Source of the DNA: Clostridia bacterium
Lineage (GTDB): Bacteria > Bacillota > Clostridia > Oscillospirales > CAG-382
Length of the DNA: 37,785 nt
Reading direction: 5' to 3'
NCBI GenBank assembly: GCA_017397805.1
Contig: JAFQHW010000029.1
Coordinates: 1 to 37,785, forward strand
Below are positions 8,506 through 17,969 of the stretch, piece after piece. Below the pieces are notes generated by a model. That model searched no databases. It saw only the letters and a list, made by a program, of their open reading frames with translations, and had not been told where the DNA came from. A program made the position numbers and the translations under genes. Positions within the stretch are counted from its first letter, which is position 1, and the number at the start of each line of letters is the position of its first letter.

Positions 8506-9413
8506 CCTCACTGCTTTCTTCTGCCGCTCTTGCCGTGATTACCGCATCGTTGCCCGTATGGACAACGGCGGCAGTTCCGTTGGCAGTATTCGGCCTTTGC
8601 CTTTTGGTAGGCGGTGACTTGTATCTGGCAATGCTTCCCTTGGTGCTTCTGCCCGCAGGCATAGCTACCGGCGTGTGCATAAGGAAAAAGCGCACCCGCG
8701 GATTTACGGTGGGCATCAGTTCTTTCGGATTGATCGTCGGCGGTTTTCTTGGGTTTTTGATAATTACTTGGGCAGGTTGCGGCACCGTAAACGTCACCGC
8801 AATGAGGTTGTGCTATAACGAGCTGTACCGTTATTTTACGGAAGTGGTGTTTGATAGCGTGTACGCTTCTTTGAAGAATGCATTTGACAGCTACGGCTAT
8901 GAAGAAGGGTATTTGGAGGCGTATACGGCTTCGTTTTTGAAGTCCTTCAGACCTATGTTCTTCGGTACGGTTATATTCACTTGTAATGCGGTTGCCTACG
9001 CTTTTACTGCTGTTTCCGGTCGTCTTTATAAGATGTTGGACGTATCTAAGTTCAAAAGCTTACCCGGTATTGACGGAAAGTGGGAGTTTGTGCTTACAAA
9101 AAGCTCAGCTGTAGTTTTTACTGTTTGCTACGTTTGTCTTTTCATCGGCGGTGATAGCTTGGCACTTCCCGAAACGTCAGCGTTTTACGCGGTCATGCTG
9201 GCTATCGTCGGCGGCGTGTACGTGATGGCGTTTCGCTCAATACGCAGTCGTTCAAAGCTTACGGGTGGTGTTGACCTGATTGTTATTTGCATCGTTTTGT
9301 TTATATTTTTCCAAAGCTCGCTTATGGATATTATATCTTTGATGCTTGTTGTAATAGGAATTTCCGCAACCTTTAAGTCAAATAAGAAGGGTGATAAGCA
9401 TGAAAAGGCTTAA
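8457..9413 (+). CDS. yybS: YybS-like (DUF2232) multi-spanning membrane protein, apparently frameshifted at its 5' end
   Basis: A 318-codon frame rich in hydrophobic segments (for example near residues 15-35, 43-65, 85-105, 160-180, 225-245, 280-305), consistent with a polytopic membrane protein. The call to the YybS/DUF2232 family rests mainly on position: in Bacillus and many Clostridia the order is yybS, gdpP, rplI, dnaB, exactly as here. The frame has only a TTG near its start (8457) with no ribosome site, while a well-placed start lies at 8389 in another frame (see the neighbouring entry). The 3' end overlaps gdpP by 14 bases, so translation is probably coupled. Function in the family is poorly defined. 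Confidence 0.72.
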   Translation: MPLVTFFTRTWESLVVTSLLSSAALAVITASLPVWTTAAVPLAVFGLCLLVGGDLYLAMLPLVLLPAGIATGVCIRKKRTRGFTVGISSFGLIVGGFLGFLIITWAGCGTVNVTAMRLCYNELYRYFTEVVFDSVYASLKNAFDSYGYEEGYLEAYTASFLKSFRPMFFGTVIFTCNAVAYAFTAVSGRLYKMLDVSKFKSLPGIDGKWEFVLTKSSAVVFTVCYVCLFIGGDSLALPETSAFYAVMLAIVGGVYVMAFRSIRSRSKLTGGVDLIVICIVLFIFFQSSLMDIISLMLVVIGISATFKSNKKGDKHEKA

Positions 9414-11394
9414 GTTTTTCATAAAGGAAAATAAAGATGCTTGCATTGCTATGTCGGTAATGCTTTTGCTTACTGCGGTTTGCTTTATAGTGTCATATCA
9501 TTCTTTGGCGTTGGTTATGCTTGTAGCCTCTGTGCTTTACGGCGGTTACGTATATTACCGTTTCAACGTTAAGTACAGACGCATCCCCGTCGATTCGGGC
9601 GACGCCTTATCTTCCCTCACCATTGACTTGCTTACAAAAATAAACTTTCCCATCGTCATGGTGGCTCCCGACGATTCCGTGGTATGGTATAATAAAGCTT
9701 TTTCCGATAATAAGGAATATTTCGGCGCAGTAAAGTACGGTCAAAACAGTAAGGAGCTTTGCGGCGGTGCCTTTGCTCATAGCGTTCTTAAGAAAAACAA
9801 GGAAAAGTATGATATTAAGACCGGCGGCAAGGTGTTTACGGTTTATCCTGCGGAAGTTCCCGGTATGGGTGTTAATTATTGTATTGCCATGTTAAGCGAC
9901 GCTTCCGATAAGGCTAATTTGGAAAAACTGTTGAAAAACCGAAATTTGGTAGTAGGCTATGCCGCCGTTGACAACGCGGCAGAGGTTTCCTCTTATTTGC
10001 AGGAAGGCTACCGTTCCACCGTTGCCAAGGCTTATAACGAGCTTTCTGCGTGGGTTTCCGGTATGAATGGAATAGTACGCGAATACGACAGAGATAAGTA
10101 TATAATCTTTGTCAACGATGAAGATTTTGCTCCTAACATAAGCAAAAAGTTTGATATACTTGAAAAAATCAATAACACCGTAGCCGGTGACAGTAACAGG
10201 CTTACCCTTTCTATGAGCTTTGCCCGTATAGATGGCACTCTGGTTGAGAAAGAAGCGGCCGCCAGCAGTGCGCTCGACTACGCCTTCCAGCGCGGCGGCG
10301 CTCAGGTTATAGTGAAGACGGAAACGGGTAGTACTTCCTACGGCGGTCAGATCAAGGCTATCGAACGTACCACCAAAATCAAATCGAGAGTAACTGCAGA
10401 TAAGCTTAAAGAACTTATGCTTGCCGCTTCTAACGTTATCGTCATGGGGCATAAGAATATTGACGTGGATGCCATTGCGGCGGCTTGTGCCACGGCGCGT
10501 TTCGCCATGGAGCTTCAAAAGAAGGTAAACGTGGTGGTTAACGCCGATGATGCGGCTTTGGAAGCGGCTTTGGCACTTCTTGACGGGCTTGACGAATACG
10601 ATAATGTTTTCGTTGACCGTGTGCGCGGACAGGAGCTGTTAGGTCCCGATACGCTCGTGGTAGTAGTGGACGTAAGTAACCCCTTGATATTTGAAGCGGT
10701 GGATATATATAAAAACGCACGCAACGTGGCGATAATCGACCATCACGTTCAAACTAATGAGTTTGAGGTAACTCCTTTACTGCAGTATATAGACCCTACG
10801 GCATCTTCTTGCTCTGAGCTTATGTGCGAGATATTGGAGCAGGCATTCCAGCGTACCGCCTTGAAGACGGGGGAAGCGGAGCTTTTGTATGCGGGCATAA
10901 TGCTTGATACACAGCGTCTTACCCGTAATATGGGCGTTCGTACCTTCGGTGCCGCCATGTATTTAAGACTTGATGCGAAGATGCTGGCAAAGGCGCAGGG
11001 ATTGTTTAAGCCCGATATTAAGGAATATACAAAGCAAGCGGTGTTTAGGAAAAACACTTCTATCTACAAGGATTGTATCGGTATATCTTATTACGATGGC
11101 GACAGCTTGCCCGAAAATCACGTAATGGCATCAATAGCCGCCGATGGTATGCTTGATATATCCAACGTGCGCGCGTCTTTTGCATTATGTACGGTTGGCA
11201 GTAACGTGCACGTATCGGGCCGTTCCGACGGCAGCATAAACGTAGCGTTGATTCTTGAGAAATTAGGCGGCGGCGGCAGATTTGAAGCGGCGGCAACGGT
11301 TATGAAAGATACAACCATCGAAAAAGCTATGGAACAGCTTCGTTCCGCAATAGATAAACACTTTGAAGAGAAAAACAGTGGAGGTAACGTATAA
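9400..11394 (+). CDS. gdpP: Cyclic-di-AMP phosphodiesterase GdpP
   Basis: A 664-residue membrane-bound enzyme that hydrolyses c-di-AMP to pApA and so tunes osmotic and cell-wall homeostasis. In order: two membrane segments (about 15-50), a PAS-like sensor, a degenerate GGDEF domain ending near [16 protein letters not shown], then DHH and DHHA1 domains. The DHH metal site shows HKNIDVD (H351, D355, D357), the DVSNP segment and DHH at 447-449. In DHHA1 the usual GGGGH motif reads GGGGR (623-627), a change at a substrate-contacting position. I chose ATG 9400, with AGAAGGG 8 bases upstream, over an in-frame GTG at 9391. Its stop overlaps the rplI start by one base. Confidence 0.93.
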   Translation: MKRLKFFIKENKDACIAMSVMLLLTAVCFIVSYHSLALVMLVASVLYGGYVYYRFNVKYRRIPVDSGDALSSLTIDLLTKINFPIVMVAPDDSVVWYNKAFSDNKEYFGAVKYGQNSKELCGGAFAHSVLKKNKEKYDIKTGGKVFTVYPAEVPGMGVNYCIAMLSDASDKANLEKLLKNRNLVVGYAAVDNAAEVSSYLQEGYRSTVAKAYNELSAWVSGMNGIVREYDRDKYIIFVNDEDFAPNISKKFDILEKINNTVAGDSNRLTLSMSFARIDGTLVEKEAAASSALDYAFQRGGAQVIVKTETGSTSYGGQIKAIERTTKIKSRVTADKLKELMLAASNVIVMGHKNIDVDAIAAACATARFAMELQKKVNVVVNADDAALEAALALLDGLDEYDNVFVDRVRGQELLGPDTLVVVVDVSNPLIFEAVDIYKNARNVAIIDHHVQTNEFEVTPLLQYIDPTASSCSELMCEILEQAFQRTALKTGEAELLYAGIMLDTQRLTRNMGVRTFGAAMYLRLDAKMLAKAQGLFKPDIKEYTKQAVFRKNTSIYKDCIGISYYDGDSLPENHVMASIAADGMLDISNVRASFALCTVGSNVHVSGRSDGSINVALILEKLGGGGRFEAAATVMKDTTIEKAMEQLRSAIDKHFEEKNSGGNV

Positions 11395-11837
11395 TGAAAG
11401 TAGTACTTCTTGCAGACGTTAAGGGACAGGGTAAAAAAGGTGAGCTCGTAAACGTTTCCGACGGATATGCTCGTAACTTCTTGTTTCCCAAAAAGCTTGC
11501 TATGGAGGCTAACGCAAAGATACTTAACGAGCTGAAGAATAAAAATGAAGCGGAGCAGTTTAAAAAAGCCGAAGATAAAAAGGCGGCTATCGCTATTTCA
11601 GAGAAAATTAAGGATATTGTTGTTAAGTTTAAATCTACGGGCGGTGCCGACGGTAAGCTTTACGGCGCAGTTACCGCAAAGGATATTTCTGATAAATTGG
11701 CGGCTGATTTCGGCATCACCGTTGACAAGAGAAAGATCGTGGTAAGCGATACTATTAAAAACGTTGGTGAATACATACTTGACGTAAAGCTTTATCCCGA
11801 AATAAGCGCAAAGCTTAAAGTTATCGTAGAGGCATAA
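11394..11837 (+). CDS. rplI: 50S ribosomal protein L9
   Basis: A 147-residue L9 with the N-terminal 23S rRNA-binding domain ([31 protein letters not shown]), the long connecting helix (about 45-75) and the C-terminal domain. Length is standard. The ATG overlaps the gdpP stop as TAATG, so translation is coupled; the ribosome site GTGGAGG lies inside the end of gdpP. Order gdpP-rplI-dnaB is conserved in Firmicutes. Confidence 0.97.
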   Translation: MKVVLLADVKGQGKKGELVNVSDGYARNFLFPKKLAMEANAKILNELKNKNEAEQFKKAEDKKAAIAISEKIKDIVVKFKSTGGADGKLYGAVTAKDISDKLAADFGITVDKRKIVVSDTIKNVGEYILDVKLYPEISAKLKVIVEA

Positions 11838-11889
11838 GTAATACCAAAACAGAAGGGGTGCTTTATCAAAAGCGCCGTCGGTGGATAAA

Positions 11890-13248
11890 ATGGCTGATAA
11901 TCTTACAATACGCCAAATGCCTTACTCCCTTGAGGCGGAGCAGGCGCTTTTGGGTGCGGTAATTTCCGATGCCGAAAAGATAAACGAGATACCTTTCCTC
12001 AAAACAAGCGATTTTTATCTGTCCCAGCATCAAACCATATATTCGGTAGTGACGGATATGTACCGTCAAAGCAAGCGCATAGATATGGTAACTTTGCTTG
12101 ACGAGTTGGGCAAATCGGAAACGCTTCGGGGAACGGACCTGGTAAAATATATAAAGCTGTTAGTGGAGGCGGCATCCTTTTCCTCAAATATAGAGGAACA
12201 TGGGAAGATCATAAGGGATAAGGCAGTGCTTCGTACCCTTATCGACGTTTCTCAAGGGATAACCGAGGATGCGTATTCCGCCGCTGAGGACGTGGATACC
12301 ATCGTCGGAAATGCAGAACAGCGTATATATGATATTTCAAACAACAAATATACAGAAGGCTTTTCTCATATATCCGAGGCGATAAAAGAAGATTTGGACA
12401 TTCTTGACCGTCGCGCCAATGACCCCGAAAGCTTAATGGGTGTTTCTTCTCATTATAAAGAGCTTGACAATATGGTGCGCTTGGGCAAGGGCGACCTTAT
12501 AATAGTAGGCGGCAGACCCGGTATGGGTAAAACCACCCTCGCTATGAATATAGGCACCAACGTGGCAAAAACCCCCATGAAGGATGGAACTATGCCTGAG
12601 GTCGTTGTTTTCTCTTTGGAAATGACGAAGCAACAGCTGGCAGAGCGTATTTTGTCCTCCGAGGCGTTGGTTGACAGTAATTCCCTGATGAAGGGCAGTA
12701 TAACCACCGATATGTGGAAGAAATTAGCGGATGCGGCAGGTAGGCTTTCCAAGACTCAGCTTTTGATTGACGAAAGCTCAAATATTACCGTGACCGAAAT
12801 GAAGGCAAAGCTGCGCAGACTTAAAAATTTAGGCCTTGTAATCATCGACTATCTGCAGTTGATGCATTCCGACAGACATACGGATAACCGCGTGCTTGAA
12901 ATAGGCGATATAACCCGTAACTTAAAGCTTATGGCAAAGGATCTGGGTGTGCCCATTATTTTGTGTTCCCAGCTTAGAAGAGAGTCTAATACCTCCTCTA
13001 AGCCGGGTGAGCGTATGCCGCAGATTTCCGATTTGAGAGATTCAGGCGCCATAGAGCAAGATGCAGACGCGGTAATCCTTCTTCACAGAGACGACTATTA
13101 CGGCGCAAACGACAGCGAGGGCGGCATCCCCATGGCTAAGGCCATCGTTGCCAAAAACAGACACGGCGCGCCCGGAACAGTTAATTTGTCTTTTTACGGC
13201 TCTTACTTTAAGTTTGTTTCGGTAGAAACGAGATATGAAGATAAATAA
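11890..13248 (+). CDS. dnaB: Replicative DNA helicase DnaB
   Basis: A 452-residue hexameric helicase of the replication fork (called DnaC in Bacillus). The N-terminal domain starts with YSLEAEQALLGAVI; the RecA-like domain has Walker A GGRPGMGKTT from residue 207, Walker B-like LVIIDYLQLM, and the conserved LRDSGAIEQDADAVILLHRDDYY. The start is uncertain: ATG 11890 is preceded by a GGTGG six bases away and gives the usual short N-terminus, while GTG 11881 is in frame without a site. An AGAAGGGG at about 11851 is too far upstream for either. The stop is followed at once by the tilS ATG. Confidence 0.96.
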   Translation: MADNLTIRQMPYSLEAEQALLGAVISDAEKINEIPFLKTSDFYLSQHQTIYSVVTDMYRQSKRIDMVTLLDELGKSETLRGTDLVKYIKLLVEAASFSSNIEEHGKIIRDKAVLRTLIDVSQGITEDAYSAAEDVDTIVGNAEQRIYDISNNKYTEGFSHISEAIKEDLDILDRRANDPESLMGVSSHYKELDNMVRLGKGDLIIVGGRPGMGKTTLAMNIGTNVAKTPMKDGTMPEVVVFSLEMTKQQLAERILSSEALVDSNSLMKGSITTDMWKKLADAAGRLSKTQLLIDESSNITVTEMKAKLRRLKNLGLVIIDYLQLMHSDRHTDNRVLEIGDITRNLKLMAKDLGVPIILCSQLRRESNTSSKPGERMPQISDLRDSGAIEQDADAVILLHRDDYYGANDSEGGIPMAKAIVAKNRHGAPGTVNLSFYGSYFKFVSVETRYEDK

Positions 13249-14565
13249 ATGAGTATTATTGATAGTTTTGAGAAAAAAACGGCAAACTATTTAGAGACGA
13301 TGGGTGTATCCTTAAACAATAAAAAAGCGCTTGTGGCGCTTTCCGGCGGAGCCGACTCCGTTTCGTTGCTTTTGTGCCTTAAAGCTTTGGGTGAAAAGGC
13401 GGGGTTCTCTGTAAGCGCTCTTCACGTTAACCACGGCATAAGAGGCGAAGAGGCGGATAGGGATGAGAACTTTTGCAAAAATCTTTGTAAAGAAAAATCA
13501 ATAAACCTTTTTGTATACAAAGCGGATGTACCCAAAATGGCGGCAGAGAAGAAGCAAAGCCTTGAGAGCTGTGGCAGAGATTACCGTTACAGCGTCCTTG
13601 ATGACTGTTGTAAGGAAAACGGAATTGACTATATCGCCACTGCCCACAACGCTAACGATAATGCGGAAACGGTGCTTTATAACCTTATAAGAGGATGCGG
13701 CACGGACGGACTTTCGGGCATACCGAAACGCAGAGATAATATAATCAGACCCATACTTTGGGCGGAGCGCGATGAAATTGAGGAGTATCTGCGCCGTATG
13801 GGCGAGGCTTACGTTACCGACTGTACAAACAGCGATAACGTCTATACCCGTAACTATATACGCAACGTTATTTTGCCTGCATGCAAAAGGATTAACGAAG
13901 ATGCGGTTTCCGCAATAAACCGCGCCGCGGTTTACGTTTCCATGGATTGTCAATATCTTAACACCGAAGCAATTAGGACGCACGAAACAGCGCTTGATGA
14001 ATTGCCGTATGCTTTGCAGAGCAGAATAATAAGAAGCAGATATAAAAAATATTGCGGCGGCAGTCTTGAAGGCGTACACGTGAACGCCGTTATTGATGCG
14101 TTAGGTTCCACAGAACAAAAGCTGGTTTCTCTTCCTCATGGCGTAAACGCAGTAATATGCCGCGGTAAGCTTAGTTTTGCCGAAAGCAAAGAGGCTTTAA
14201 CTTATGATGCGATGCCGCTGACCGCAGGCGACAACCCGATTTTAGAAGGTGTTGTTAACGTCTTTTTGGACGCAGACGGTAAAAACGGTGCAAAAATATT
14301 GAAAAGCGTCGTGAAAGGCGGATTGTATGCTCGTCCGAGAAAAACGGGAGACAAGGTAACCGTGCGCGGAATAAACCGCAGTATAAAAAAGTGTTTCATA
14401 GATAAAAAGATTCCTCCGTCCGCAAGAGACATAATTCCCGTTATATGCGACGGCGAAGGAATAGTATACGTACCGTTTATCGGTGTTGCCGACAGAGCAT
14501 ACTCTAAATTCGATGAAGATTTTTACGGTATCAGTGTTACAATAGATGAAAGGTTTGGTCTTTAA
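13249..14565 (+). CDS. tilS: tRNA(Ile)-lysidine synthase
   Basis: A 438-residue PP-loop ATPase that attaches lysine to C34 of the CAU-anticodon tRNA-Ile so that it reads AUA codons. The nucleotide site SGGADS is at 32-37, followed by HVNHGIRG and ATAHNANDNAETVLYNLIRGCG. The C-terminal TilS domain has LYARPRKTGDKVTV. Length is normal for full TilS with its tRNA-binding tail. The ATG directly abuts the dnaB stop, and ftsH follows after two bases. TilS next to FtsH is a common Firmicute arrangement. Confidence 0.95.
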   Translation: MSIIDSFEKKTANYLETMGVSLNNKKALVALSGGADSVSLLLCLKALGEKAGFSVSALHVNHGIRGEEADRDENFCKNLCKEKSINLFVYKADVPKMAAEKKQSLESCGRDYRYSVLDDCCKENGIDYIATAHNANDNAETVLYNLIRGCGTDGLSGIPKRRDNIIRPILWAERDEIEEYLRRMGEAYVTDCTNSDNVYTRNYIRNVILPACKRINEDAVSAINRAAVYVSMDCQYLNTEAIRTHETALDELPYALQSRIIRSRYKKYCGGSLEGVHVNAVIDALGSTEQKLVSLPHGVNAVICRGKLSFAESKEALTYDAMPLTAGDNPILEGVVNVFLDADGKNGAKILKSVVKGGLYARPRKTGDKVTVRGINRSIKKCFIDKKIPPSARDIIPVICDGEGIVYVPFIGVADRAYSKFDEDFYGISVTIDERFGL

Positions 14566-14567
14566 AG

Positions 14568-16514
14568 ATGAAGAAAAACAAAAACGTATTAATATGGATT
14601 GCGTTGTTTGTTGCTGTAATATTAGCCGCAAGCTATATGTTCGATACGTCAAACGATAAGCTGGTGTACAGCGACGTGGTGAGCATTATCGAAAGCGGTC
14701 AGTCCGATAAAGGTGCTAAAATAAAGCAGTTAACCATCGACAGCAGCGGCAACCTCCTTATCGCTTACGAGGACGATACGGCTACAAAATATGAGCTGAA
14801 GGATTGGAGCGTTTTTTACGAGGACGTAAAAGACGTGCTCAAGGAAAGCGATATTAAGTACGATATAGAAGCACCTACCACTTTGCCTTGGTGGTTCCCC
14901 ATATTGGCTTACGGCGGTGTTATAGTTTTATTCGTGGTACTGTGGCGTAGCTTTATATCCAAAAGCTCCTCCAAGGAAGGTCTTGGCGGCGGTGGCGGCT
15001 TCGGCGGTAGGATGAACTCCTTTGCCAAGGCTAAAACAAAGCTTGGCGCAGATGAAAAGAATAAGGTCTATTTTAAGGACGTAGCAGGTGCAGATGAAGA
15101 GAAGGAAGAGCTTAAGGAAATAGTTGATTTTCTTAAGAACCCCGAAAAATATACTGCTTTAGGTGCAAGAATACCCAAGGGCGTTCTTCTTGTGGGCGCT
15201 CCCGGTACGGGTAAAACTCTTCTCGCAAAAGCCGTTGCAGGCGAAGCGGGCGTACCCTTCTATTCCATTAGCGGCTCTGATTTCGTTGAGATGTACGTAG
15301 GTCTCGGCGCTTCCAGAGTTCGTGATTTGTTCGAAACCGCAAAGAAAACCACCCCATCAATAATCTTTATCGACGAGATAGATGCGGTGGGCAGACACAG
15401 AGGCGCAGGTTGGGGCGGCGGACACGATGAGCGTGAGCAGACCCTTAATCAGTTGCTTGTTGAAATGGACGGCTTCGGCGGCAATGCAGAGCTTATTATA
15501 ATGGCGGCTACCAACCGTCCCGATATCCTTGACCCCGCTTTGCTCCGTCCCGGTAGATTTGACAGACAGATTACTATCAATTATCCCGACCTAAAGGGCA
15601 GAGTTGAGATATTAAAGGTTCACGCAAAGAATAAGAAGTTTGCAAAGAACGTAAGCTTTGATTCGCTCGCAAAAAGCACCGTTGGCTTTACGGGTGCAGA
15701 CCTTGCCAATTTGTTGAATGAGGCAGCGTTGCTTGCCGCAAGAAATAATAAAAAACAAATAAGCAACGACGAGCTTGAAGATGCGATGCTGAAGGTTATC
15801 GTAGGTCCTAAAAAGACTTCTCGAATCATAAAAGAAAGCGAAAAGAAGAATACGGCTTATCACGAAGCGGGTCATGCAGTGGTTGGTCATTTCTTGCCCA
15901 CTCAGGATCCTGTTCGTCAAATATCCATCGTTCCCAGCGGCAGAGCGTTAGGGTATACCCTTTCTGTTCCCGAAGAGGATAAATATTCCGTATATAAGAC
16001 GGAAATGCAAGAGGAGATTGCCACGCTTTTGGGCGGCAGAGTTGCCGAGAAACTTATACTCGGTGATATATCCGGCGGAGCCTCCAACGATATTCAAAGG
16101 GCAACCGACATCGCCCGTAAGATGGTTACTCAGCTTGGTATGAGTGACGATTTGGGACCCATAGTTTTCGGTACGGGACACGAGGAAGTGTTCTTGGGTA
16201 AGGACTTCTCTAACACCAGAAACTATTCCGAAACCGTTGCCGCTAAGATCGATGAGGAAATTCACAGCATCGTTTCCAAGGGATACAAAATGGCTGAAGA
16301 AATAATAACCGAGCATATGAACGAAATGCACTTTATAGCAGATTATCTCGTGGCAAACGAGGTAATGGACGGTGAGCAGTTCTTGGCGGTTTTTGAAGGC
16401 GAACCCAGCTTTGAAAAGCTTGACGCCATGAAGAAGAGCAAGCTTGGACTTATCTCCGAAGCCGACGAAGATGAAAAAACGGACGACGCAAGTAACGAAA
16501 CGGTTGAAGAATAA
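14568..16514 (+). CDS. ftsH: ATP-dependent zinc metalloprotease FtsH
   Basis: A 648-residue membrane AAA+ protease that extracts and degrades membrane and regulatory proteins. Order: membrane segment about 5-25, small extracytoplasmic domain, second segment about 105-128, a glycine-rich linker, AAA+ domain with Walker A GAPGTGKT (210-217), Walker [12 protein letters not shown] and the second region of homology [20 protein letters not shown], then the zinc site HEAGH (432-436). The C-terminus is acidic. Its stop overlaps the next ATG as TAATG, coupling it to the methyltransferase gene. Confidence 0.97.
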   Translation: MKKNKNVLIWIALFVAVILAASYMFDTSNDKLVYSDVVSIIESGQSDKGAKIKQLTIDSSGNLLIAYEDDTATKYELKDWSVFYEDVKDVLKESDIKYDIEAPTTLPWWFPILAYGGVIVLFVVLWRSFISKSSSKEGLGGGGGFGGRMNSFAKAKTKLGADEKNKVYFKDVAGADEEKEELKEIVDFLKNPEKYTALGARIPKGVLLVGAPGTGKTLLAKAVAGEAGVPFYSISGSDFVEMYVGLGASRVRDLFETAKKTTPSIIFIDEIDAVGRHRGAGWGGGHDEREQTLNQLLVEMDGFGGNAELIIMAATNRPDILDPALLRPGRFDRQITINYPDLKGRVEILKVHAKNKKFAKNVSFDSLAKSTVGFTGADLANLLNEAALLAARNNKKQISNDELEDAMLKVIVGPKKTSRIIKESEKKNTAYHEAGHAVVGHFLPTQDPVRQISIVPSGRALGYTLSVPEEDKYSVYKTEMQEEIATLLGGRVAEKLILGDISGGASNDIQRATDIARKMVTQLGMSDDLGPIVFGTGHEEVFLGKDFSNTRNYSETVAAKIDEEIHSIVSKGYKMAEEIITEHMNEMHFIADYLVANEVMDGEQFLAVFEGEPSFEKLDAMKKSKLGLISEADEDEKTDDASNETVEE

Positions 16515-17278
16515 TGAACGAAGCCATTTATCTGAGCGGTTATATTTCCGTATATACTGCAATAATCGCAGGCAACAGAAAGATTTATAAGGTGTTTTTG
16601 GATAGGGAACGCTTTGATAAGGTAATGAAAAGCAAGTACCATTTTCCCGAAAAAAAGCAGTATTCACTGCTTAAAAAGCAGTGCGACAGATTGCACATCC
16701 CCACAAGCTTTGTAAAAAGCGCAGATATGCCCGAGCTTTTTTCGTGCGAAAGCGGCGGCATTTCCGCCCAAGTAGGGGAGCGCAACTATAACACCGTAGA
16801 AGAACTTTTAAGCCTTGATAAGCCTTTTTTGTGCGCTATCGACGGCATAGAGGACCCCTATAATTTCGGTCAGGTCTTGCGTTCGTTCTATGCTTCGGGC
16901 GTAGATGGCGTAATAGTTCCCAAGCGTAATTTTTTCTCTGCGGCGGCAGTGGTTGCACGCGCCTCTGCAGGCGCTTCCGAGCTTTTGAAGGTGGCTTCCA
17001 CCGACGATATGGAATACTTTTGCAAAAACGCTGTGGAAAAAGGTTTGCGCCTTGTAGCGACGGGTGCAGAGAAAGGTGCAAAGGATCTTTTTAAAACCGA
17101 ATTTTCCCGTCCTCTGTGTGTTTTCCTAGGTGGTGAGCGCCGTGGAATTTCCAAAAAGGTTATGGAATATTGCGACGTAACCGTGGAGATAACTTATCCG
17201 CGCAACTCCGCTATGGCGCTGTCTGCTTCTTCTGCGGCGGCTGTGGTGGCTTTTGAAATCGGCAGAAGGCTCAGTTAA
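16514..17278 (+). CDS. SpoU/TrmH-family RNA 2'-O-methyltransferase
   Basis: A 254-residue SPOUT-class methyltransferase that would add a methyl group from SAM to a ribose 2'-OH in tRNA or rRNA. The three family motifs are visible: NFGQVLRSFYASG, LGGERRGIS and a proline-poor third motif YPRNSAMALSASSAAAV (usually P-M-x-x-x-x-S-L-N). The N-terminal 90 residues look like a small substrate-binding domain, as in RlmB-type enzymes. Exact target base unknown. It is the last gene of the plus-strand run; its stop overlaps the end of yunB by eight bases, and I see no hairpin terminator between them. Confidence 0.87.
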   Translation: MNEAIYLSGYISVYTAIIAGNRKIYKVFLDRERFDKVMKSKYHFPEKKQYSLLKKQCDRLHIPTSFVKSADMPELFSCESGGISAQVGERNYNTVEELLSLDKPFLCAIDGIEDPYNFGQVLRSFYASGVDGVIVPKRNFFSAAAVVARASAGASELLKVASTDDMEYFCKNAVEKGLRLVATGAEKGAKDLFKTEFSRPLCVFLGGERRGISKKVMEYCDVTVEITYPRNSAMALSASSAAAVVAFEIGRRLS

Positions 17279-17867
17279 CGTATACCAAGGGCACTTCTCC
17301 TATGATTATGTTTTCGCATAGGGTGACTTGAAAGCGATTTTCAAATACTGTGTCCCCAAAAGGATAGGCGGCTTTAAAGCTTACCGTAAATACAAGTGCC
17401 AATTTGTGTATCGTGTGGTTTATCCCTACGGACTCAAAATCATTAACCATGCTGCATTCAAGTGTTGAAAGCGGCATGGTTTGTATTTTTATATGGGGAC
17501 CGCGGCCCGAAAATAGCTTACTGCCTATCAAATTCCCCATAGGCACATTGAATCCTTCGCTGTGGATTTCGGCAATAGAGCACAAAATTTCGCTTTCCAG
17601 ACCGCTTTGAAGGGCGGCAAGGTTTCCGCTGTTAAGCTCAATGGAACGCAGTGTGCCGTTCTCGTCGAATTGATGAGTTACAAGGCTGTTGAACATATGG
17701 GTGTTATCCGTGGCATAGTCTTTGATCTGACTGTTTACGCGAGCGTAAACGCTGTTTTTGAGTACGGTTTCTCCGTATTGCTCAAGGACCGCATCCGTTC
17801 TGTATGCAATGGCAATAAAAAGCGTTATAATGCAAAATAATATAAAAATTATCTTTCGTTTTTTCAT
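17271..17867 (-). CDS. yunB: Sporulation protein YunB
   Basis: A 198-residue protein with one N-terminal membrane anchor (residues about 5-22, MKKRKIIFILFCIITLF). The rest matches the YunB family: conserved IGSKLFSGRGPHIKIQTMP and FESVGINHTIHKLAL. In Bacillus it is made in the mother cell under sigma-E and is needed for efficient sporulation; its molecular role is unclear. ATG 17867 has AAGGGAGAG nine bases upstream. The frame is open far upstream but only antisense to iorA, so the short form is right. It indicates a spore-forming ancestor. Convergent with the methyltransferase, overlapping by eight bases. Confidence 0.85.
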   Translation of the reverse strand: MKKRKIIFILFCIITLFIAIAYRTDAVLEQYGETVLKNSVYARVNSQIKDYATDNTHMFNSLVTHQFDENGTLRSIELNSGNLAALQSGLESEILCSIAEIHSEGFNVPMGNLIGSKLFSGRGPHIKIQTMPLSTLECSMVNDFESVGINHTIHKLALVFTVSFKAAYPFGDTVFENRFQVTLCENIIIGEVPLVYVN

Positions 17868-17887
17868 TATATAATCTCTCCCTTTTA

Positions 17888-17918
17888 AGTTTATGCTCAA
17901 TAACCGTTGACAAGTGAC
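17888..17918 (-). promoter_or_regulatory. Possible sigma-E-like promoter of yunB
   Basis: On the minus strand CATAAACT (17888-17895) resembles the sigma-E minus-10 CATACAnT, with GTCACTT (17912-17918) as a weak minus-35. It would overlap the consensus sigma-A promoter facing the other way toward iorA, and no sigma-A promoter was found for yunB. Suggestive only. Confidence 0.3.
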
Positions 17919-17935
17919 GAAAAAAATACTATAAT
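17907..17935 (+). promoter_or_regulatory. Perfect-consensus sigma-A promoter of iorAB
   Basis: TTGACA (17907-17912), 17-base spacer, TATAAT (17930-17935): both hexamers match consensus exactly. It predicts strong constitutive transcription of the indolepyruvate oxidoreductase genes. Confidence 0.85.
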
Positions 17936-17969
17936 TTAAAAAAAGAATTGCCAAAAGAGGTGTATGATT

